The notes below the pieces were generated by a model. It saw only the letters and a list, made by a program, of their open reading frames with translations. It searched no databases and was not told the origin of the DNA. From JAMWCX01 sp964352425 (GTDB taxonomy: Bacteria; Omnitrophota; Gorgyraeia; 2-01-FULL-45-10), in assembly GCA_964352425.1 (NCBI GenBank), contig CAYGRZ010000040.1, positions 1 through 14,520 on the forward strand: a DNA stretch of 14,520 nucleotides, given 5' to 3'. Numbering within the stretch: position 1 is the stretch's first letter; every line of letters begins with the position of its first letter. The position numbers were made by a program, and so were the translations under genes. Of the stretch, positions 14,239 through 14,520 are shown piece after piece.

Positions 14239-14247
14239 TGCTATAAT
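14239..14247 (+). promoter_or_regulatory. extended -10 promoter of tRNA-Pro
   Basis: TGCTATAAT gives a TG-n-TATAAT extended -10 with a perfect -10 hexamer at 14242-14247, 19 nt after the rdgB stop. No good -35 box sits at the right distance (AACGCT with a 17-bp spacer). Transcription would start near 14254, leaving a leader of about 70 nt before the tRNA. Confidence 0.65.
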
Positions 14248-14288
14248 TTGTTTCCCCTCGGCCGCTTCTATTCGTCGCGGCCTCGGGA

Positions 14289-14323
14289 CGAAACTTGCAC
14301 ATACCCGACTAGGACAAGTTTCG
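14289..14323 (+). repeat. leader hairpin abutting the tRNA-Pro 5' end
   Basis: CGAAACTTG (14289-14297) and CAAGTTTCG (14315-14323) are perfect complements around 17 nt. The right arm ends at the base immediately before the mature tRNA start (14324), so the RNase P cleavage site would be flanked by two stems. A weaker GGCCGC/GCGGCC pairing lies further upstream in the same leader. Confidence 0.7.
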
Positions 14324-14400
14324 CGGGGCGTAGCGCAGCTGGCTAGCGCGCTTGGTTTGGGACCAAGAGGTCGACAGTTCGAATCTGTCCGCCCCGACCA
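14324..14400 (+). tRNA. tRNA-Pro (anticodon TGG)
   Basis: A 77-nt tRNA with encoded CCA at 14398-14400. The acceptor stem CGGGGCG (14324-14330) pairs perfectly with CGCCCCG (14390-14396), with discriminator A. The anticodon arm is CTTGG-TTTGGGA-CCAAG with TGG at 14358-14360, able to read most or all CCN codons. The T arm is ACAG-TTCGAAT-CTGT. It follows rdgB on the same strand with its own extended -10 promoter. An inverted-repeat element begins at the base after CCA. Confidence 0.97.
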
Positions 14401-14483
14401 TGGTTCGACGCGGGAAAAATCTCTTCGATAAAAGTCGTAGGGATTTTTCCCTTGCTCACCATTTATGGTGAGTTAATCGAACC
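14401..14483 (+). repeat. 83-nt inverted-repeat element ending in CCA, fused to tRNA-Pro
   Basis: TGGTTCGA (14401-14408) and TCGAACCA (14477-14484 minus the final base of overlap; complement ends at CCA 14482-14484) close an outer stem; counting the tRNA CCA and the following TGG, the perfect arms are 11 bp (14398-14408 and 14477-14487). Inside are two perfect hairpins: GGGAAAAATC (14412-14421)/GATTTTTCCC (14442-14451) and CTCACCAT (14455-14462)/ATGGTGAG (14465-14472). The whole would fold as a three-way junction. It may serve as terminator for the tRNA, though no T-tract follows. The element border at 14483/14484 is uncertain by one base. Confidence 0.75.
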
Positions 14484-14487
14484 ATGG

Positions 14488-14520
14488 CCCTGAGCAAGCG
14501 AACGAAGTGAGCGCGTCGAA
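14488..14520 (+). repeat. partial GCGAACGAAGTGAGCG-type intergenic repeat at window edge
   Basis: The sequence CCCTGAGCAAGCGAACG continues with AAGTGAGCGCGTCGAA to the window end. It is of the AGTGAGCG/GCGAACG style found as short dispersed repeats in many uncultured bacterial genomes. Its last nine bases CGCGTCGAA are the exact reverse complement of TTCGACGCG at 14404-14412, so it can pair with the start of the tRNA-Pro-adjacent element and probably belongs to a larger composite element that continues beyond the window. Confidence 0.6.

Overview
The window reads as chromosome from an uncultured, diderm (Gram-negative type) bacterium with roughly 55-60% G+C. The 100-base run of N marks a scaffold join, so it is probably a draft or metagenome-assembled genome. 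Genes are packed with ATGA overlaps, the sugar-transfer genes point to an outer membrane with lipid A, and there are AGTC-type heptad arrays and hairpin-rich intergenic repeats. These traits make me think of Candidatus Omnitrophota (PVC side of the tree). That assignment is an impression; no rRNA or phylogenetic marker in the window settles it.

Layout. (1) 83-5660, plus strand: a tight operon of bioY (biotin uptake), an ArnT/FlmK-like lipid-linked-sugar transferase, a DPM-type GT2 transferase, a YdjC/NaxD-type deacetylase, and a large multi-membrane TMTC-like protein with TPR repeats. The middle three match, in kind, the Francisella FlmK-FlmF2-NaxD pathway that builds and attaches an amino sugar to lipid A. 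(2) 5661-6053: a 48-bp tandem array interrupted by the N gap and running exactly up to the CCA end of a minus-strand tRNA-Leu(CAG). (3) 6230-7264: a promoter, then smpB and ssrA (tmRNA), the two parts of trans-translation, with structured DNA between and after them. (4) 7429-14220, plus strand: a long, mostly overlapping operon of a lipoprotein N-acetylmuramoyl-L-alanine amidase, murI, queD-queC-queE-queF (preQ0/preQ1, queuosine precursor), a two-subunit class I fumarate hydratase, rph and rdgB. (5) 14242-14520: an extended -10 promoter, tRNA-Pro(TGG), and a CCA-ended inverted-repeat element running out of the window.

How the parts fit: operon 1 is envelope glycosylation plus vitamin uptake; operon 2 mixes wall turnover (amidase, D-glutamate supply), tRNA modification and maturation (queuosine, RNase PH), nucleotide-pool cleaning and a TCA step. 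The most unusual material is non-coding. All three CCA-ended RNAs are followed, within 0-1 nt of the CCA, by repeat or inverted-repeat elements. At tRNA-Leu and tRNA-Pro the element boundaries themselves coincide with CCA. The tmRNA appears to encode an unusually long tag (31 codons) without the usual Ala-Ala end. Two near-identical heptanucleotide arrays start inside TAG stop codons and bracket queF-fumAB-rph.
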